DNA of 64,000 nt from contig NC_092348.1 of assembly GCF_963676685.1 (NCBI RefSeq), forward strand, positions 24,403,386 to 24,467,385, given 5' to 3'. This DNA is from Mytilus edulis (lineage: Eukaryota; Mollusca; Bivalvia; Mytilida; Mytilidae). The first letter of the stretch is position 1. Each line of letters starts with the position of its first letter. The notes beneath the pieces are model-generated. The model did no database searches, was not told the DNA's origin, and saw only the letters and a list, made by a program, of their open reading frames with translations. The translations under genes were made by a program, and so were the position numbers. This document shows, piece by piece, positions 1-14,700 of this stretch.

Positions 1-1726
1 AATTGTTATTCCCTTGATTCATGTATATTTTCCTTCGTTCTTTTTTTTCATCACAAACTAAAATGTTTATTCTACTTTATATGACAATAAAGCTATTCTT
101 ATACCAGCTTATCCAGATATAGATTTGGACATGACTGTACTCTTATCAGCCAATAGACATTTTTGAACCAATTAATCTAGTCTTTTAGTTACTCTAATCA
201 GTCGGATCTTATTTCAAGCTATTTTTTTCTATCCTTTTAAATGAACATATTTGCCGTAAAATACTAATATTGTAATCCTTGCTCATCAATTGGACAATTT
301 TCTCTGCTTATTTGTACTGGGATAAGATGGTACAAAATCATTGTAAATAAAATATAGTTTCATCGTGGTTAAACAAAGCTTTGTCTATAGCTGTGCGGGA
401 TTCTATAAATTGTATCATTTGAGCTGCGTCGGATAGAAATCGATCGTATGCAAGTGCACATTTACATGTACATGTATACAACTTTGATTATTTTTAGGAA
501 AATTTTATAAAATTGAGAATGGAAATGGGGAATGTGTCAGAGACAACAACCCGACCAAATAAAAAACAACAGCAGAGGGTCACCAACAGGTCTTCAATGT
601 AGCGAGAAATTCCCGCACCCGGAGGCGTCCTTCAGCTGGCCCCTAAACAAATATATACTAGTTCAGTGATAATGAACGCCATACTAATTTCCAAATTGTA
701 CACAAGAAACTAAAATTAAAATAATACAAGACTAACAAAGGCCAGAGGCTCCTGACTTGGGACAGGCGCAAAAATGCGGCGGTGTGAAACATGTTTGTGA
801 GATCTCAACCCTCCCCCTATACCTCTAACCAATGTAGAAAAGTAAACGCAAAACAATACGCACATTAAAATTCAGCTCAAGAGAAGTCCGAGTCTGATGT
901 CAGAAGATGTAACCAAAGAAAATAAACAAAATGACAATAATACATAAATAACAACAGACTACTAGCAGTTAACTGACATGCCAGCTCCAGACTTCAATTA
1001 AACTGACTGAAAGATTATGATTTTATCATATGAACATCAGGCACAATCCTTCCCGTTAGGGGTTTAGTATCATACCATCATAACATATATGAGAAGAACA
1101 TAGCCTGTTTAAGTACGAAATAAAAGATGAATTTTGATCTGTGTTATATGGTTCTTATAACAACGCAATTTTTAAACAGTTACATACTTTTGATCGAGAT
1201 TCAATTTCAAGCCGAAATAGAGATATACATGTATTGATATTCACTTGCATAAGGTCGATTTCTATCCAACGGAGCCCTTTTGTTATTTAGATTGTTTTCT
1301 TAAACGACTAAAATCTCCTCTGGTTCGACTTATGCTGAGATTTTCAAGCATTTACATTGAAGTTGCCTGTTTATCGAGAATATAACCAATTGTTATGATT
1401 CTTATCCTTGCCTCATTCATAACAGACAGGGATCATTAAAAAAAATGGCCCCTTACGATGCATGATCTGTGTATATTTTTATGAATGATGTCCTTTTAAT
1501 ATCCCAATTTCCAGATTGCAAAGTTCGATGCTATACTGATGATGTTACTAGCATATATATTACATTATTGACTGACATTTGGTGTTACCGACATTATAGA
1601 TTGATTGGTATTAACCACTTATTATTTGATTTAAGAAAGTTAAACCTAGCTTTACAGTACTTAGTACGAGGAAAATTTATAATTTTTGCAAGTGTAACTA
1701 TGTATTAAAAAAAATCTTTTTTGTAG
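1..1726. other. Intergenic or intronic sequence upstream of gene A
   Basis: No convincing exon was found here. The missing 5' exons of gene A (signal peptide and first half of its CUB domain) were sought on the plus strand and not seen, so they probably lie left of the window. The stretch from about 505 to 1108 is an interspersed repeat. The rest is AT-rich sequence with only short chance open frames. Confidence 0.5.
505..1108. repeat. Interspersed repeat, family M1, longest copy in window
   Basis: The part from about 821 to 1100 recurs almost unchanged at 38078-38355. The opening motif (aatgtgtcagagacaacaac) recurs in diverged form near 20555-20620. No long open frame and no clear terminal repeats are visible, so it is probably a non-autonomous mobile element. 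The family resembles repeats that are very common in Mytilus genomes; that link is from general knowledge and was not searched. Confidence 0.7.
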
Positions 1727-4589
1727 ACGATATGAAATTGAGGTACTTAGTAGCGTTTGTAAGGACAGTGTCAATTTTTATGATGGAGCGGACACCTCTG
1801 CCAGTCCGTTGAATTTGGATCATAACTGTGGAGATATAGCGCCAACCAACATAACTTCTACTGGAACTTCACTCACTGTTCAACTGGTTACAGACTCAAC
1901 AGCCATCTACAGAGGCTTTGATCTTATACTTTCGGCATTTTCATATGGTAAGAGACATGATCAAAAAATCACAATATAAACACACTTAATGAAGAGGATA
2001 AACAAACTATTTTTGAAAGTTAGTAAAATTATGTAACATTCTCACTAGTTTGTCAACATCAATGTTGACGAATCTTCGGATGTTATTACAAATTCTGTAA
2101 ATAATTCCAAATTATTTTTCTAAATATCCGAACTTGGAATAAACATGTTTGTCAGAAGTCTTTTCTTTTTTATGTAGCCTACGACATCAAAACGTAGCGA
2201 TCCCACATTCCATCGTCGTCGATGTCGTCAACATTTATAACTGTTCCCCAAATCGGCATGTCCCAGTTTCTCCCTACTCGCTAAAAGAAGTTGTGGGTTG
2301 CCAATCAGAAAGATGTCCACCTACAAACCAAAAACCTTGTTGGCCTTAGTCCAGCAACTTGTTTAAACAGTTTGTCACTTCATAATTATATATTATACTT
2401 TGATTTTTGTAGCACCCTGTTCAAGTGACCAATACAGCTGTACCAACTCGCTGTGTATTTCATCGACACTAAAATGTGATAATTATGACCAGTGTGGGGA
2501 TCAGTCTGACGAATCTGACTGTACAGGTAATTATATATTATAAACTAACGACATCTAACATAACATCTGATATAACAGGAACATATATTTAAACTGCACT
2601 CGTTCTATTTGAGCAGTCAAAATGCGTTGACTGTATATTTCTATGTCATATACAGTCACTGACCCGACAGATTTCACTTTTCCTCACGAATATTTAAATA
2701 GAAGTTGCCGAAACTATATTTATTTATTTATACAACCTCTCTTCAACTTGTTCTTGTTTCCAATGTATACAACGAAGCGTGGAACGACTCCAGCTTATTT
2801 CTTTTACAATTTTTGGAAAAAAAACATATTTCACTTGTTAATATTTTTTGTTTGAAACCTATAAATCATTATGTTTTATGCTTATTGTTGATATTTTAGT
2901 CGATACTCAAACGAATTCGTTCACCATCGATTGGGGTTTCAACAGGTACAATGTAATGTACATTTCATTGTGTTATCTATTTCTCCGCCTGATATGAGGC
3001 CATTTTGAAGGGAGATTTCCCCCAATATTTATATCAAATAAATAACATTAACACATTAAATCACAATGGAACATGTTTTTTTTTCTAGATTGCAGTATAA
3101 AGACAATAATAGTGCATTGACTTGACATATCAACAAGTGGATATAAGGATTCGGCCCGAAACGGGGAAAGAGCTCGTTCATATGTCAAGTCAATGTACTA
3201 TAATTGTCTATACATTGACTGTTCCCAGCATATACTGAGGATACGTAACTGTTGGAAGTACACCACTAATTAATGGCCCCATTGCTTTCTATGTTAAATT
3301 CCTCAATTTCGAGTGGTCACAGCTCTTTTATCTTAAGTGCAAATAAAGTGACAATCATTGCATGTCAAAGCAACACCTTCTGGTGTCCTGTACTGAAAAA
3401 ATCAACATACCTTACATTGCATATAAGAAAGAACTGGTTTCCGGAACTTCGGATGTACCAAAACAGGTACTTCCGATCTGACAAAAAGGCAAAATGTACC
3501 CTCCTTTTAAAATTTCATGCCATTTTTTTATTATTCAAATTTATCAGTCAAAAATTGTTCTGCAATGATCACCAGTCATGCAGCTTTCATTTGATTTCAA
3601 AATTAATAAAATATTCTAAATATATTGAGAGTTATGTCCATGCGTAGGAACTATTTTGTGTTAAATATGTACTACTTTCTGGTATGTGCTTTCTGGCCGG
3701 GCCTGAATTAGTGGTGTTACACCTGTTCATCTAATCGTAATTAGATATAGGAAGATGTGGTGTGAGTGCCAATGAGACAACTCTCCATCCAAATAACAAT
3801 TTAAAAAAAGTAAACCATTATAGGTCAATGTACGGCCTTCAACACGGAGCCTTGGCTCACACCGAACAACAAGCTATAAAGGGCCCCAAAATTACTGGTG
3901 TAAAACCATTCAAACGGGAAAACCAACGGTCTAATCTTTATAAAATTTAAAAAAATGAGAAACAAGAAACACGTATAAATTACATAAACAAACAACAATT
4001 ACTGTACATCAGATGCCTGACTTAGGACAGGTACAAACATTTGCAGCGGGATTAAACGTTTTAAACGTTTCAATGGATCCAAACCTTCTCCCTTTTTCTG
4101 AAACAATAGCATAACATCACAACATAGAAATACATATTATACTGACGATATCTCTATGTTTATCTGATCTTATCAAATATACTGACTTATCATATTACTT
4201 ATACTGATATACTCCTGTTTTGTCTTCCAGATGCAGAACTGGCAAACACAGCATCTAGTGATAACTCTGCGTTGATAGCAGGGATTGCCATTGGTGTTGG
4301 GTCGGTCGTCATCATTTGCGTTTTAATTGGTATCTATGTATACCGCCAATACAGATGGAAGATGTTCTTGAAGGATCCACTTCCAATTATACAACAATGG
4401 GATAATCAAACTAATTATCCGCTGACAAGGAAATATTACAAAACTCATAACGATGGTTACCATTTAGTGAAGAACGGATCTGATCCCAACATGTCTTCAT
4501 CTCCGGACAGACCTAGTACTCCTAATTCAGGAGGAAGTTCAAGTAAAAGCATTATTAAAATTCCAAAGTCTGGAGATTCGATTGCATGA
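1727..4589 (+). CDS. Gene A (3' part): CUB-LDLa-transmembrane protein
   Basis: Three exons join in frame: 1727-1947, 2413-2526 and 4231-4589, each bordered by AG and GT. The first gives the C-terminal two thirds of a CUB domain (VCKDSVNFYDG, then HNCGD, then IYRGFDLILS). The second is a complete LDL-receptor class A module with six cysteines and the calcium-binding signature DQCGDQSDESDC. The third holds a short linker, a roughly 24-residue membrane helix (from ALIAGIAIG to IYVY) and an about 80-residue cytoplasmic tail rich in Ser and Pro, ending in a TGA at 4587-4589. The tail has a YHLV sequence that fits a YxxPhi sorting motif. The introns after the CUB and LDLa exons are phase 1. The first exon starts in phase 2, so its CUB is split differently from that of gene C. 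It is probably a cell-surface receptor or co-receptor; the ligand is unknown. The signal peptide and CUB start are missing. Confidence 0.8.
3101..3209. repeat. Inverted repeat in last intron of gene A
   Basis: Two 30-base arms (3101-3130 and 3180-3209) are near-perfect reverse complements, starting agacaataatag and ending ctataattgtct, around a 49-base loop. The shape fits a foldback or MITE-type element. A smaller hairpin built on ttgactgtatat lies just upstream, at about 2613-2665. Confidence 0.65.
3744..3950 (+). repeat. Interspersed repeat, family R1, plus orientation
   Basis: This SINE-like sequence starts at gaagatgtggtgtgagtgcc and includes acggccttcaacacggagcc. Reverse-oriented or diverged copies occur at 21261-21407, 34529-34586, 40441-40578, 47296-47432 and 62431-62585. 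It has no coding capacity; the apparent short frame here is a translation of the repeat. No tRNA-like A/B box head was identified with certainty. Confidence 0.75.
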
Positions 4590-4689
4590 AACAATATGTT
4601 GGTTTCCATGCAGTTTTTAACAAACATAGGGATTTTTGTTTAAAACTTTCTTAGTTTAGATAAAGCAGTGGTTGTATTTAACAAATAGT

Positions 4690-4695
4690 AATAAA
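4690..4695 (+). terminator. Candidate poly(A) signal of gene A
   Basis: An AATAAA hexamer lies about 100 bases after the gene A stop codon, a normal distance for a short 3' UTR. Confidence 0.5.
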
Positions 4696-7600
4696 TTTCT
4701 ATTTCGACAATTTTAAAAAATGCATATAATTAGTTAAATATTTTATTTCCTCTAACAATCAACTGAGTGATTTTTATATCTTTTTTCATTCATAGTATGG
4801 TAATATTAATCCAACTCTCAAAGTATATGTGTATTATATAGAAATGAAAAAGAATTAAAAAGAAATATCCTTTAACACATTTAATTAGAGGGGAGGCAAA
4901 TTCGTTAGTCCTCATCATTATAATCCCATTAAACATGAATTTGATATATTTTTTCAACTTCCTTTCAAATTATTTGTTACTATTTTTTTGTTCAACGTTA
5001 CCAAATTTGTCAAAATGAATAAGCAGAGAGAGGGAAAGAGAGAGAGAGGGAGATTTGTAACCGAATCATTAAAATTACCTTCAATCATTTTAGAATTTTG
5101 TTGTATAGACTGACAATTAATTGAAAAAGTAATTTGTGTTGTTACATTAATTTTTTTGTGTAATTTTTTTTTTATATAGTTTTCTAATGTATTTCGCTGG
5201 CGAAAACCTTTTTATTATTAAAAAAATATTTTTTGATTTGTGTTGCAAGTTTTATAAAAAAGAATACAGAAATATATCTTCTAATTTGTACTGACATATT
5301 AAAATACCTACATGATTGTATTTACCATGCACATTACAAAGCCATTATCATCTGATTCATGAGTAAATGTACGACCAGCATTTTGATGCTTGACTTCAAT
5401 ATGGATCTAGCATTCTGAAATTTTGGAAATACTGAAATCAACAGCAGCATGAAAAAAAACTAGAAAGACAGGGAAAAAGGGAGAAAATTTAGGGAAATTA
5501 TCAGGTCATAACTTCTTTTCCAGTTTACACTTTGTCTACATGTAGGTTGTTGAATATACATTGATATACCTAATTTCGAGAGGCTACCAGGACTATGTGT
5601 TGTTGTTTGTATCATTGGTCATCGTGTTTTGTTTCGGAGGAGTTCGGCTGTTGGTGTTGTATTTTTCTTGCTTTTCATTTAATTTATACATTGAACTTGC
5701 ATTACAAAATGATGTGTGCCAAATGTGAAACAGACTGCTCAAGTTAATCTGTTAACCCTTTTAGAGCACTGGGGGACACCTCGATGCTTGGCAGGGTTCC
5801 CTTGCTAAATTTTTAGTTTTTCATGAAATGTTTTGTAAATTTTTGTTAGTCTTCGTATTTTTTTCGTTTTAGTCATGATTACTTCCGTCTCATTTCTCAA
5901 GTATACTATTATTCATTTGTATGAAAGTAAGTTTAATTCCTGGAGCATGAAAGGAACAATCGAAGATCCATAAAAGAACAAAACATAGAAGCTATCTCTT
6001 CACTCTGAACCATTCAGTGAAAATGTCAAAGAGTATTATACCTTTTGTGAAAATGTCAAAGTCCTATAAGGTCATATTTATTGATATATCTTATTCATTT
6101 TAAAAGATGTACACGTCCTTAAAGGTCAAAAAGTTATTATAAGATTCATTTCTTGTTGAGAAATGAAGTACAACTAGTTTGAGAATGTTATTCAAATGAA
6201 CTGCACTCCTTCTCAATGGCACATTGTTATTAAGTATCGGCGGTGATAATCCCTTTTACAATTGGTATCTAAATCTTCAGTTTGTGACAAATTCCGATCC
6301 GTGGATACAGGATAAGGCTTTGTCTTTTAGTATCTATACATAGATAACCTGTGAATACCAAGTCTAAAACTGATTTACTCCTATTGATATCATTTTGTTC
6401 ACATGAATAAGTTTAAACTTTTTAATACACCATAATGTCTCTAATTTTTTTTTTCATCAATACCACATCTTCTTATTTCTGTTATAAATCATTATAAATG
6501 ATGATTATACTAACCAGGTAGAAATAAAAAAAAAAACTGGGGCTCTTATATTCAGTGCTGTTCAAACATTCTTTCCTTCATGTAAATGTTACAATGTACT
6601 TATTGAAACAAAAAGGACGACTCAAAACGACAAATGTGTTAAATGGATATTGTCTTTAATATTGCATTGGCATAAAGAGCGCAATTTTCGATGTTTCAGT
6701 GTTTGTATTACTTTAACATTTTTTTTTAGCTCAACCGTGTATAAATAGATTAATATGTCACAGTATATATTGTTGTATATCTCAAATGTTGCTCCCACAC
6801 TGAATTCCCCTCTCACATTATAAGAACCCACACAATAAAAAAAACCAATAACAAAATAAAATACAGACAAAAAAAAAGACAAACGCATATCCAAAAACAA
6901 TGTTTATGAGGTATGAACATTTCACTTTGTTATTTATTTTCAGTAATACATAGAAACATCACATCTGAGGACTATAGTAAAACACCTTTACCATTACAAT
7001 AAGAATGTCATGGCATTAAATGTATTGATGTATTTTAATCTGTTATATATACATGGCATAAATCTATTTGATAGGTACGTAAATATCTTTCTGTAGAATT
7101 CTGAAAGAAAACATTTGCCACAATCAGATGGAAAACAAAAAAGTTTTAATATGGCGAAGGAAAATAAGAAAGTGTAAGTTTTGAAATGTTTTCCATTTCT
7201 CAGATTGATAAGTTGTTCTTAGTTAATATGAAAAATGTCCCCTTACTCAACATTGGAAAGAGCCGAGAAAAGTAACTAAGAGGGCAATACTAGTAAAGAC
7301 GTTATGAAATAAAGTTGATTAGAATTTTCCTATCGATTGGATAACAATGAAACAATAAAGCGAGCGAATATAGCTACGGCCACATTAAAACTAGACTAAG
7401 TACATATGTGACATTCTTACGCCGGCGATATACTTAGCGACGACCATTTTTCATTTAAACATGAAATTATTAATCTTATTTCTAAATTGCGACAATATCA
7501 TAGAGTCAACCAACATTTTGACATTTTCTGCATCAACCTTGCCATGCGGCCTAGAAATCAAGATCGAATATTTGCCAAGTTTAGGAATTTTTGTCAGATG

Positions 7601-8605
7601 CTCAGACATTTAGTTTCTTCCCTACGATACAGATCAAATATTTTGCTCAATAACACCCATTTTTCTTTTCAAATAAATTTTCATTAGCTCAGAAAATGTC
7701 CTATGCCAAAATTTAAGCAGATTCTAGATTTCTTTTCTTTCGATTTGAAAAAAATCCAATGCAAACACAAGGTAAAATTCCGAATCAGCCTGTTAAATAT
7801 TTCAAAAAGGAGCTGCATAACCTATCAATAATTTTAGCTTATTTTGCTCCTTAACTAATACTCTTCTGACTTATAGTATCAAGATTTTTTTTATCATTTC
7901 ATCTAAACACTTATTACTGTGCGACGTAGGTGTTGTCTATATGTTTTCTTTGGATGAATATTCTCTTTGTGCACTCCGACATCCTAGAGCCAATAAAAAA
8001 TGGCCATCAAGAAATAATCAACAGTGTTAAAATTCGCTTTCAAAACTAAACATTATCAATCAGTAAATGTGTAATGCTGGTACCATACCATACCATACCC
8101 CGTAAACTGTCTCAGTAATTTCATATCACAAATTTCCTTTTAATATAATCTTTAGTTTAATCTCAAAATGCATGTGTCGTATCAATTTTTCCTGAGAGAG
8201 ATTACATAATATTTTATAAGATATATACAGTATTATACATATTATAAAGTAAGGATATATTATGTGTATTCAAAACAAAAATACAACATTTGTTTGTCAA
8301 CAAACCCAATACAATCGTTATTATCTTGTATCTTGTATCAATGTGTATTCCGCATACATACACACTTTCATTCCCACACGTAAATCATTCATTTATCATG
8401 CTTAAATCTCACATACATGTACGTATAAACCTGTACAAATTTTCTTACCAACATAAAAATACTACATGTACTACACATCAGAAATATTTTAGAAACGAAC
8501 TTGATTGCAATATCATTCAAGATAAAGCAACCAGTTGAAAACAAGTTGCGTGAATACTTTGAATAACTTCAAATACTAATTTGAATAAACTATTGTCTGT
8601 TTTCT

Positions 8606-8611
8606 TTTAAT
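8606..8611 (-). terminator. Possible poly(A) signal of gene B
   Basis: On the minus strand an ATTAAA variant hexamer lies about 105 bases past the stop codon of gene B. No canonical AATAAA was noticed closer. Confidence 0.3.
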
Positions 8612-8714
8612 CACATATTCAATGTGAAATAAAATAAAGTTAAATAAAATATTGAAGACATATCTTAACCTTTCTTTCTAGAACTGGTTTTGCTATCCTA
8701 AATTTGATTACTGT

Positions 8715-11700
8715 TTATCGTTGCTCACGTAAATGAGATCCATCAGCCGACAACAGTCTCATCCAATTGTTAGCAAGATTCACTGAATCTGTATCAACTT
8801 GAGGATTGGGTGGCGCATTTGAAACATTCTTCGCGTTATTCCTTGGATAGAAATCAAACGGTTGTGCCAATCGTTGTTCAAATGAGCCCGGAGTTGTGGG
8901 TACTCCATTCGGAATACTCCCTCTGCCATTCGGAAAGGGTGCTACTTGTCCAGATTTAATAGACTTTCGAGGACCTCCTAATTAATAAAAAAAGTTACAT
9001 TTGTCATTAGGAATGTTTAATATTATTGCTAAAGAATATATATATTTTATTATAAGCAATATAGGTCTTATAGTAGAAAAAATTAGTTAGGAAATAAAAT
9101 TAAAATCGAACCTTAAAACTTTACCCTTTCTCTTCTGAAGACTCTTTAACAAATTCAGCTATCTGGTGCAGTCTTACATGTGCATATACTTCCATACATA
9201 TGATTTCCAATTATAATTTTGTGAAATCTACTTTCTGTATATCCAAGACAACATTTTGCATTCATTTAACATTAAATATGACAAATATGGGTATGGACAT
9301 TTGGTAAAATTTGAAAGTAAAATATCAGTTCTTAATGATACCTTTACTGAATCCTATGTCGTTTAGTTATCAAAGGAGCAGGTCAAAATTAGGTGTATCA
9401 GTGTTTTGAAAAAGTGCATAAAACGCCCGTGTCGTAAACTATGTAAAGAATCCAGCAGCAAATACAAATGTTCCCACGAGAAATTAAAATTCCATCGAAG
9501 GGAATTTTTTTGTCATGCAAATATTCATTTGCAGTAGAAACGCAATTTTATTTTGAAAGCAAAAATTTGCATTGAAAGGGGAAAAAATAATGCCATATAA
9601 GTATTTTGAACTGGAAAAGCCGTTCATTATTTTCTTTTAGTTCCATAGCACAATCAGTGTTTGATTGCGAACATATTTTGTGCATCAGAAGGGTTTTTAT
9701 ATGTTATATTGAAATGGAGTCTCTTACTATTTCTAATTATTTCTTCATACGCAAAAGGATTAATGCTGATTTCCACATATATCAATTGTTTCAAACAATA
9801 ACTGCACCACAATACTATCTAATAATGCGATAGGTACGAGAATGTTGCAGGAAATGGGGATATAGAAATTCAGAAATTTTCATGTAGGCAGACGTATTTA
9901 TTGCATTTAGATGTAGTTGTGAAAAATGCAATACATTTTAAGCCGTTTTTTGAAATTTGAAGTATATTTATTTGTAATAATTTGCAGCTCCTGTAACTTC
10001 TGTTCAACTTACAGCACTAAAGAGTACTAGAGTACATTCACAAGTTGGATTAATAAACAATGCACTCTTAAGCAATGGTAGTAGTAGAATACGAAAACCA
10101 TTCTTGTACCTGATCCCCCGTTTACTTTTGGGTTGGGCTTGCTCCGTCTAAATTTTTAACTTGATTGTTTTAATGACTGTTGACACTTATTTTTTAACCA
10201 GGCTATGGTAACTCTTTCTGCAACACCGTGAGTCAGAGTATGTGCCATCTTGGTATCTTCTTTACACTTATATACTTAGCAAATCGGTATTAGGCATCTT
10301 AATAACATAAATTGTAACTATATTTCAGAGAAATGCAAGCATGAATTTTATTACCAGGGGGCTTAAATAGATAACTACATGTATATAATATTTGTACAAT
10401 ATGGGTGTTGATCATTGTTGAAGGACGTGATGATTCCAGTCCTTTGGTCTCTGGTGAAAAGGTGTCATACCACATCTCTTTATTTATATTATGATAGCCA
10501 CATTGTTTTTGTGACCGTTTGTAATTACATAATAATATATTAAAAACCGACGAAGAAACTTATTTAAAAAATTCCAAGGCCTTATATTAGATCAATAGCT
10601 AAGCATATTAGGTAGAGTGTTCGGGTACCTGACGTATGGGGAGATATAGCTGGAGCAAAAAGAGATATGTTGAATTGTAATATAGGCTATCAAATGAATA
10701 ATTATGAACTTTTAACAAAAGTGAGGATTAAATGTAAATAGAGGTTCACCTTCAACTGCTGTGGTTGACGACATACATGGACATATTTGTGATAAAATGT
10801 TCTTCTTACGAGGAGGTTGATATGGAGTAAATGGATTTGATATGTCCAATTTTAATCCATCCTTTTTAGGACGGAGAGAACCATTTTGAGATGGATATCC
10901 CCCTGGTGCATGCCTTATACTATGCTCACCATGGAGACTATCCGGATAGCCAAGTGGAGAGAACTCTGACATGTCTTGTGAAATAAGAGAGCCTCTTTGT
11001 AACCTCGCAGCTTTCCAAGCAGCAGCCCCTGTTGGGCTCATAGTTGATGGTCCTACAAGGAAAAGGAAACTACATAAGTTAACTTCCATTGATATTTATC
11101 TTTCAAAATGTACAATCATCTATATTTTAGAATTAAAACACCTTTTGATAACCATTCCAATAAAAAGAAATCTAAAATCTTTAAAATTACTAGTTTATAC
11201 ACAATTTTAGTCCTTTTCTAGCATTGAAGTAAAACCAAAAGTCCACTGTTTAAAATGATTTTTCTTATGATTCAAATTTAACACTGAAATATTACTTTAA
11301 TATTTCTAAGAAAAAGAGTCATCTCAATATAAAATAAAATTATATAACCTGACCAACCAACAGACCATCATGCTCAAAAGCCGATATTAAACAAAGTTTA
11401 TGTAATATGACATGAAACAATTATGGTTGATATTTCTTCTATTTTCTTTAATTAAGCTTTTATTCAAACTAGATATACGATATCACATTTTATATTATTC
11501 ATAACGTGTAATTCCTACCTGGAAAGCATGCACGACATTTGAGACAAGGACACAGATTTCCACATTTAACCCAACAAGGATAGTTTCGACATCGTCCAAG
11601 ACGCCAAGGGAGATAAGCTGGTTTCCAGCAGCACCACAACAGTAGCGCTACACCTAACACTCCACCTACAGCAGCATACAAGGGAGTTAAATCAGGTCTG

Positions 11701-14700
11701 AAAGGTGGAGGGGCAAGGGTTGTGGTAGTTGTTGTCGTTGTTGGCTTTCCTGTCAAAAAAATATCAAATGCTATCTTAATTTCATAAACATGTATCATAT
11801 ATATAACAAAATATAACAAAATATAACAAAATATATCAAAATATAACAAAATACTGAACTATCAGGGAAACTCGAAAAGGGGAAGATAAAAACGCAAAAC
11901 TTTATCAATCATTTATTTCAGACAGAAGCTTTGATATAATTGAAAGCTTAAATCTTTAATCTTATTTTATTTCATTTTACATAATAATAAGCTGTCTGAT
12001 GTTATAGCAGTCAGCTATGGAATGGAAATGTCATTCACATTCAAGCACTTTCCCATAAGGTGTAAAATCGTTGGCTCTTCATTGGAGCCTTTTAATTCTG
12101 GTCAAGATAGGAACAACAAAACGTTTCTCTTTTGATATAGGGTTTTCAAAGTTATCAAACTATATAGTATTTAATTGTGTTCGTCGTTATTGACTTTATG
12201 GAAATTTATTGCCCCCTACACCCCTCCCCCTCTTTGGTGTATTCTTCCTTTTGTATAGTGATTTGTATCGTTACTTTGTAATATACAATGCAAGTAGCCA
12301 TGTTTCTTTTATCAAAATGAAACTAAAAATTACTGTAAGACTACAATTTTATGGGTTTGACATTCAAATTCTTCTGAAGAAGACGCATTTAAAAAATAAT
12401 CACTTAAGAATAGTTACTTAAATAGAACAATTCAAATGATCGATGTGAAACCATAAATAAAGGCTTATGTCTGTTCGGTCGTTGGCATTAAACTATTTAA
12501 ATTTCTGTAGTGAATTATCGAATGAAATAACATTTTTGTCTGTAATCTGTTTAATAAAGACAATAAAGTATAAAGTGTATATTTTCTGCGATGAAATATC
12601 TTATATCTTAATATCTTTTTCTAAACAAGGTCAAAATTTTGTTTTACGATCTATACTTTTGAATGGTGACATATGGTTGAATCCCAACTTTTATCTTGGG
12701 TTGGAAACCCTTTAAAAAAATGTCTGGATCCGCCCCTGCTGAATCGTAACTCAAAGAAATTATAAGATATCAAACCAACTGAAAAATGTAGGCTTTGGAG
12801 TGTTCTCTCATTGGCAATCCTACCACATATTCTTTTGTTATATTCATAAGCAGAACAAAACCCAACCGAACATCCAAATAAAGTTACCATGACAACTGTA
12901 TTAGTTTTAGCAGTTAACAATATCACAGAAACACAACTGGGTAGGCAAATGCTCATATAAATCTGTACCGATACAGGCTCAACATGTTCTCCTTTATAGG
13001 TCATAACCCATGGTGGTGCTCATAATTAAAGGAGGCTCAGACGGAGACAAGAACAAGATAACAACAAGTTAGTCAAAGAAGATTTTTACCACACATTTTT
13101 TAACTATACATGGCCGTAGCCAGGACTTCTCAACGGGTGGTTATTTGGACTCACCAACTCGACTTTAACAGTCACAATTCGAACAGAACGTTGACTTAAA
13201 CAGTGCTTATTTATTTTCAAGGGGGGGGGGGGTTGTCGTCCGAACCCCCCAAACGCCCTTGCTACGGGTATGTATACAGATACTTACTAAAACAGTTTGC
13301 AGGTGCTTGTCTGCTCACGTCGGTGTTGTCACGTGGGTAAACATCTGACGCACAATTTCGAGAGAACCAAAAGTCACATTTCAAGGAATCGTCTATACAT
13401 CTTTTGCTGTCGTTACATTTTAAAGATACCTTGTCTATGGTCTCATTACATTCTTAAAAGATAAAAAAAAAGTATAAACTCGATAGAAGAAAAGATTAAA
13501 AATATTCCAAATGATAGATTTACACATCGTTCTTAAAAATATACTAGAAGACCTGTTTTGTAAATTCAAGTTAGGTTTTCATTTTTGCCTTGTACGCGAG
13601 AAATATCTCAAGCTGAAATCACATGGGATCACACCTATTGTAATGCTAAAGATAGTTCCAGTGTAGATGCTTTCGTACATTCCTTTGCCAATGTAACATG
13701 ATTTGTTTGAATTTTAGCGGTCATTACCATGCTTATCAATTAGACATTTTATCAATTAGATATTACACAACTTTTGTTCAAAAGTAAGAACTTGACTTCT
13801 TGGGTAAGCAGCGTCTTCAAATCTCCAAGATCGGAAATCTATTTGTTTACGATTCTATCTATTGCTATATTTAAAATACTTTAATAGTTCACAAAAAAAA
13901 CAATATATAACAAAAGTTCGATGTCCATCGATGAGACAGTTACAAAACGACACAACTTATTAAAAGGTCAACAGACTTTTCAACGATAGGTATAAGGTAT
14001 ATGCATATGCCTTTCTCTATTCTCTGTTCGCCTGAAAAAGTTACGAATAAAAAAAAACAGTCAATAAGAAATTTAATATCAATAGCAAATCCACCTAAAA
14101 GCGAAAACAAAACATAAAAAAAACACAAAAAAAAACCCAAACAAATCCAAAAATCCAAAAAAAAAGATTTGGCAAAATAAAATCACGGAAGAGATTTGGA
14201 ACGTTTAACAAGCACATAGACATTGTGGCTAATTTACATTGTATAGCTGTCAAGTTTTTTTTCCTTAATTTAATAAGACTATATAGTAGCGTTAAATGGG
14301 TATGAAATTATATTGATAGATTTTAACTCTCAGATTTTTAAGTATTTACCAAAATCATATGATGTTATGTCCATCTTGAAATAGACTGTCGGATACGGAA
14401 ACGGATCTGGTGTTGTTGTAGGTGGAGACAATGTCGTATTTCCGGTTGCAGGCGGAAGTGATACCAGTGGATCGACTGTAGACAAATCAGGATTACGATA
14501 GTCGATATAGAAATAAAATGTCATATATTCTCCTGTCCATTCCAAGTTTTGAGTAACTGCATCTGCACCACAGAAGACAAATTTTTCAGCTGCATTTCTA
14601 TCCATCCCATTGTAAATTATCACATAAGCTTTCCCGCACTTTGCAACCTCGTTCTCGGGCCTCACTACTGCTTGTTCTTTTAAGTGGAATTGGCGCATGT

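Larger units (their letters stand above)
4596..8714. other. Intergenic region between genes A and B, no gene seen
   Basis: These genes converge on this 4.1-kb AT-rich stretch. It holds short homopolymer and purine runs (for example an AGAG-rich tract at about 5024-5052), a short CATAC-type microsatellite at about 8082-8099, and no frame with a recognisable domain. Confidence 0.5.

Noticed and set aside
3762-3950. 62-codon open frame
   Set aside because: It lies wholly inside the R1 interspersed repeat, and the other copies are not open.
6622-6900. 92-codon minus-strand frame with a hydrophobic start
   Set aside because: The hydrophobic part derives from poly-A/T tracts. There is no continuing exon or poly(A) context.
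10971-11210. Plus-strand open frame opposite gene B exon 5
   Set aside because: It is antisense to a well-supported exon that fits frame, splice phase and tail composition.
13940-14158. Hydrophobic open frame rich in Phe and Leu
   Set aside because: It is read from an A-rich low-complexity intron of gene B and carries no family signature.
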